This document shows positions 46,869-48,466 of a DNA stretch of 48,466 nucleotides, piece after piece. The notes beneath the pieces were generated by a model. That model did no database searches, was not told where the DNA came from, and saw nothing but the letters and a program-made list of their open reading frames with translations. The position numbers and the translations under genes are program-made. Position 1 is the first letter of the stretch. The number at the start of each line of letters is the position of its first letter. Location: positions 1 to 48,466 of the forward strand of contig JAFGSK010000060.1 in NCBI GenBank assembly GCA_016934635.1, written 5' to 3'. Source of the stretch: Caldifarciminota bacterium. GTDB taxonomy: Bacteria > Hydrothermota > Tepidihabitantia > B3-TA06.

Positions 46869-46906
46869 AAACACGTGAGGATTCCTGACCGAAAGGAGGT
46901 CGTGAA

Positions 46907-48466
46907 ATGAGTAAAAGAGATGAGATTATCGGCAGTATCCCTGCGAACTTCAAAAGCGAAGAGCTCCTGTTCAATCTCAAGCTTATCTATGCCAAGCTCA
47001 TGGTCGGTGGTGTACCAAGGGAAAATTACATCACTTACTCCCAGTTGAAGCTTACGTTCGACAGGGCGCGCCAGATAGCCGAAGACCCCAAGTGGGGCAT
47101 ACCCGAGGAGGTTAAGAAGATAGATGAGGAGATAGGCAATCTGGAAGACAACGCCGAGTCGCGCTACAAGGTGTTTATGGGCTACATGCGTGCGGCCCTT
47201 ACGGCGGTCGCTTACAACGTACAGCTTGCTACGAAAGACCCATGGAATGACAGCGAGATTGCCGAAGCCCTTACCAACAGAACCGCAGGCATACTGCCCA
47301 GCCGCTTTAAGGACTTAGAACCGGGTGAAACCCGTTCGTTGAAACCAAAGGTCTCCGACACAGATTATACCAAAGAGTTGCTTCTGGAAGCCGAAAGGCT
47401 TTGGATGGAAAGGGTGTGCTTCGATTTCGGCGCCGGAGACATGCAGAAGAAACTCGACAACGCCGCTAGATACCAGACCCAGGATGACTTCTATAAAGCC
47501 AAGGATTCCAATAGTTGGGACGACCAGAACATTAAGGATAATTTTCTGGTCCTCAACGGTCTGTTGATTTACGAACTGTCAGGACCCCAGAAGGAAAACT
47601 TCTACAGGTACCTTCGGGCGATCTTTCAAGGGACAAGTGCAGGTTCGCTCAGGGAGTCCAAAGTTGACGTTTCAACCGGAGAGATTACGCAATCGACTTC
47701 GCAGTTAACGGCAGCCCAGGAAACCATAACCTTTGCAGAACTCATGATCGCCATCGCTTTGGAGCGGCCTAACATAATAATCTTGAAGTTTAAAGATGTA
47801 CCCACACCTGGGAAGAGGGTTAAAGGTGGTATGCATGCGACCATAGGGAACTATACTTTTATTATCTTCAATGAGGTTATCTTGAATAACCCGCAAGGAA
47901 TTGACCTTGCCCCAGGATCAAGAGTCCCCCACAGGATGTCATTTAGGGACACTTTGATTCACGAGTGCGTGCACGTCTACCCGATCTATGAAAATGAATA
48001 CAGAGGTAGGGAAAACATCCCAGGCTTAGATATTAACCTTAGCCCGGAAGATGTTGTCAAATCTCTCCGCACCTCTGGATCTAGAAGTACAACTCTCGGT
48101 TCCACCGAGTTCCCGACCGGGAAGACGACGGATGAACAAAGGCAATGGATGCAGGACGCTTTCAAGGCCCGAATAGATGCGCTTCTCGAGAACCCAGGCT
48201 CGAATCTGGAAAACATCTGGGGCATGCGAGACTTGGCGGCGTTCGACGCCGAGGGCGTCTTCAGCGGAGCCGTGCAGACCGCTTTTGCGGCGCGGCTAGC
48301 GGCGGAACTTACACTTGAATTTTATGGGGACAGACCCGATGTGAACCCAATCGAACAATACGACCCTGATGTAAAAACCTTTCTTTTCCTCCAAACCCTT
48401 GCCACACCGGAATACGATCCCCAGGGCGACTTTGAAAAAGGTGTCAAAAGCCTGATTGAGACGGAA
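46907..48466 (+). CDS. Zincin-like protein copy 2 (runs off the window)
   Basis: 520 codons are visible without a stop, so the gene is incomplete at its 3' end. ATG 46907 with AAAGGAGG. No signal peptide, so a cytoplasmic product is expected unless exported by another route. HECVHVYPIYENEYRG (His at about 352) is the zinc HExxH motif, aligned with HELLHIYPVYENEY of copy 1. AFDAEGVF (about 448) aligns loosely with a QEEGA segment and could give a third ligand. The N-terminal 340 residues are helical and align with copy 1 over shared motifs (TNRTAGILPSRFKD versus VGRTVNTAFAGIAASRFED). Family not recognised; protease activity is inferred only from HExxH. Confidence 0.8.
   Translation, partial: MSKRDEIIGSIPANFKSEELLFNLKLIYAKLMVGGVPRENYITYSQLKLTFDRARQIAEDPKWGIPEEVKKIDEEIGNLEDNAESRYKVFMGYMRAALTAVAYNVQLATKDPWNDSEIAEALTNRTAGILPSRFKDLEPGETRSLKPKVSDTDYTKELLLEAERLWMERVCFDFGAGDMQKKLDNAARYQTQDDFYKAKDSNSWDDQNIKDNFLVLNGLLIYELSGPQKENFYRYLRAIFQGTSAGSLRESKVDVSTGEITQSTSQLTAAQETITFAELMIAIALERPNIIILKFKDVPTPGKRVKGGMHATIGNYTFIIFNEVILNNPQGIDLAPGSRVPHRMSFRDTLIHECVHVYPIYENEYRGRENIPGLDINLSPEDVVKSLRTSGSRSTTLGSTEFPTGKTTDEQRQWMQDAFKARIDALLENPGSNLENIWGMRDLAAFDAEGVFSGAVQTAFAARLAAELTLEFYGDRPDVNPIEQYDPDVKTFLFLQTLATPEYDPQGDFEKGVKSLIETE

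Noticed and set aside
43365..46980. Minus-strand ORFs upstream of both zincin-like genes share the peptide NIKLTVQ
   Set aside because: The shared peptide is only the translation of the 27-bp upstream element. The ORFs have no other similarity and no ribosome sites.
1..48466. tRNA, rRNA, CRISPR array, transposase or prophage genes
   Set aside because: None seen: no regularly spaced identical repeats in noncoding DNA, no recognisable tRNA arms with flanking structure, no transposase or phage proteins among the open frames.

Overview
The window looks like a chromosomal segment from an uncultured, anaerobic, Gram-negative bacterium. The Gram-negative call rests on an RND/TolC efflux system, an outer-membrane beta-barrel and LolA-like proteins. 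Anaerobic H2/NAD(P)H/ferredoxin metabolism, many secreted HEAT and LRR proteins, and a C-terminal secretion-type beta domain fit FCB-like candidate phyla such as WOR-3/Stahlbacteria or TA06. That placement is an inference with low to moderate confidence. The genetic code is standard and most genes have a strong GGAGG ribosome site. I saw no tRNA, rRNA, CRISPR array or transposase.

Layout. 1-3.1 kb: purQ, then an LRR gene followed by a HEAT gene that carries an in-frame stop. 3.1-6.5 kb (minus): a 2-oxoacid dehydrogenase operon, E1 alpha, E1 beta, E2. 6.7-10 kb: two more HEAT proteins. 10.3-12 kb (minus): a TGS-type nucleoside kinase. 12.2-13.1 kb: a frameshifted DUF4268-like gene. 13.3-20.9 kb (minus): a TetR-controlled operon (TetR, small ORF, TolC, membrane fusion protein, RND pump), then a PII-like protein and a beta-barrel. 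21.3-29.7 kb (minus): TldD, a three-gene cupin operon, cysteine synthase, a HEAT gene, an LRR gene and a secreted protein. 29.8-31.8 kb (plus): two LolA-like paralogues and a lipoprotein.

32-36.1 kb (plus) holds a four-gene group 3b [NiFe]-hydrogenase/sulfhydrogenase. It converges with a minus-strand operon (36.4-43.2 kb) of NuoE-like, NfnB, NfnA, NuoF-like and a NuoG-N/GltD fusion. The NuoE/NuoF/GltD-fusion trio resembles a Stn-type bifurcating transhydrogenase, and it surrounds a complete NfnAB. The locus could therefore connect H2, NADPH, NADH and ferredoxin. Two ligand changes stand out: an Asp in the proximal-cluster CxxC of the hydrogenase small subunit, and loss of the [2Fe-2S] cysteines in the NuoF N-terminal domain.

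43.5-48.5 kb holds two diverged copies of an unrecognised HExxH zincin-like gene (the first frameshifted, the second running off the window). Both lie behind an identical 27-bp upstream element at the same distance from the start codon. A secreted repeat protein on the minus strand sits between them.

Two patterns recur across the window. Twenty promoters fit TTGACA-16 nt-TAnnnT with the same spacer, and three of them place the start codon at or next to the predicted transcription start (leaderless mRNAs). Several gene-free stretches are packed with perfect hairpins, some sharing a GGGGTCCCC-hairpin-GGGG layout.
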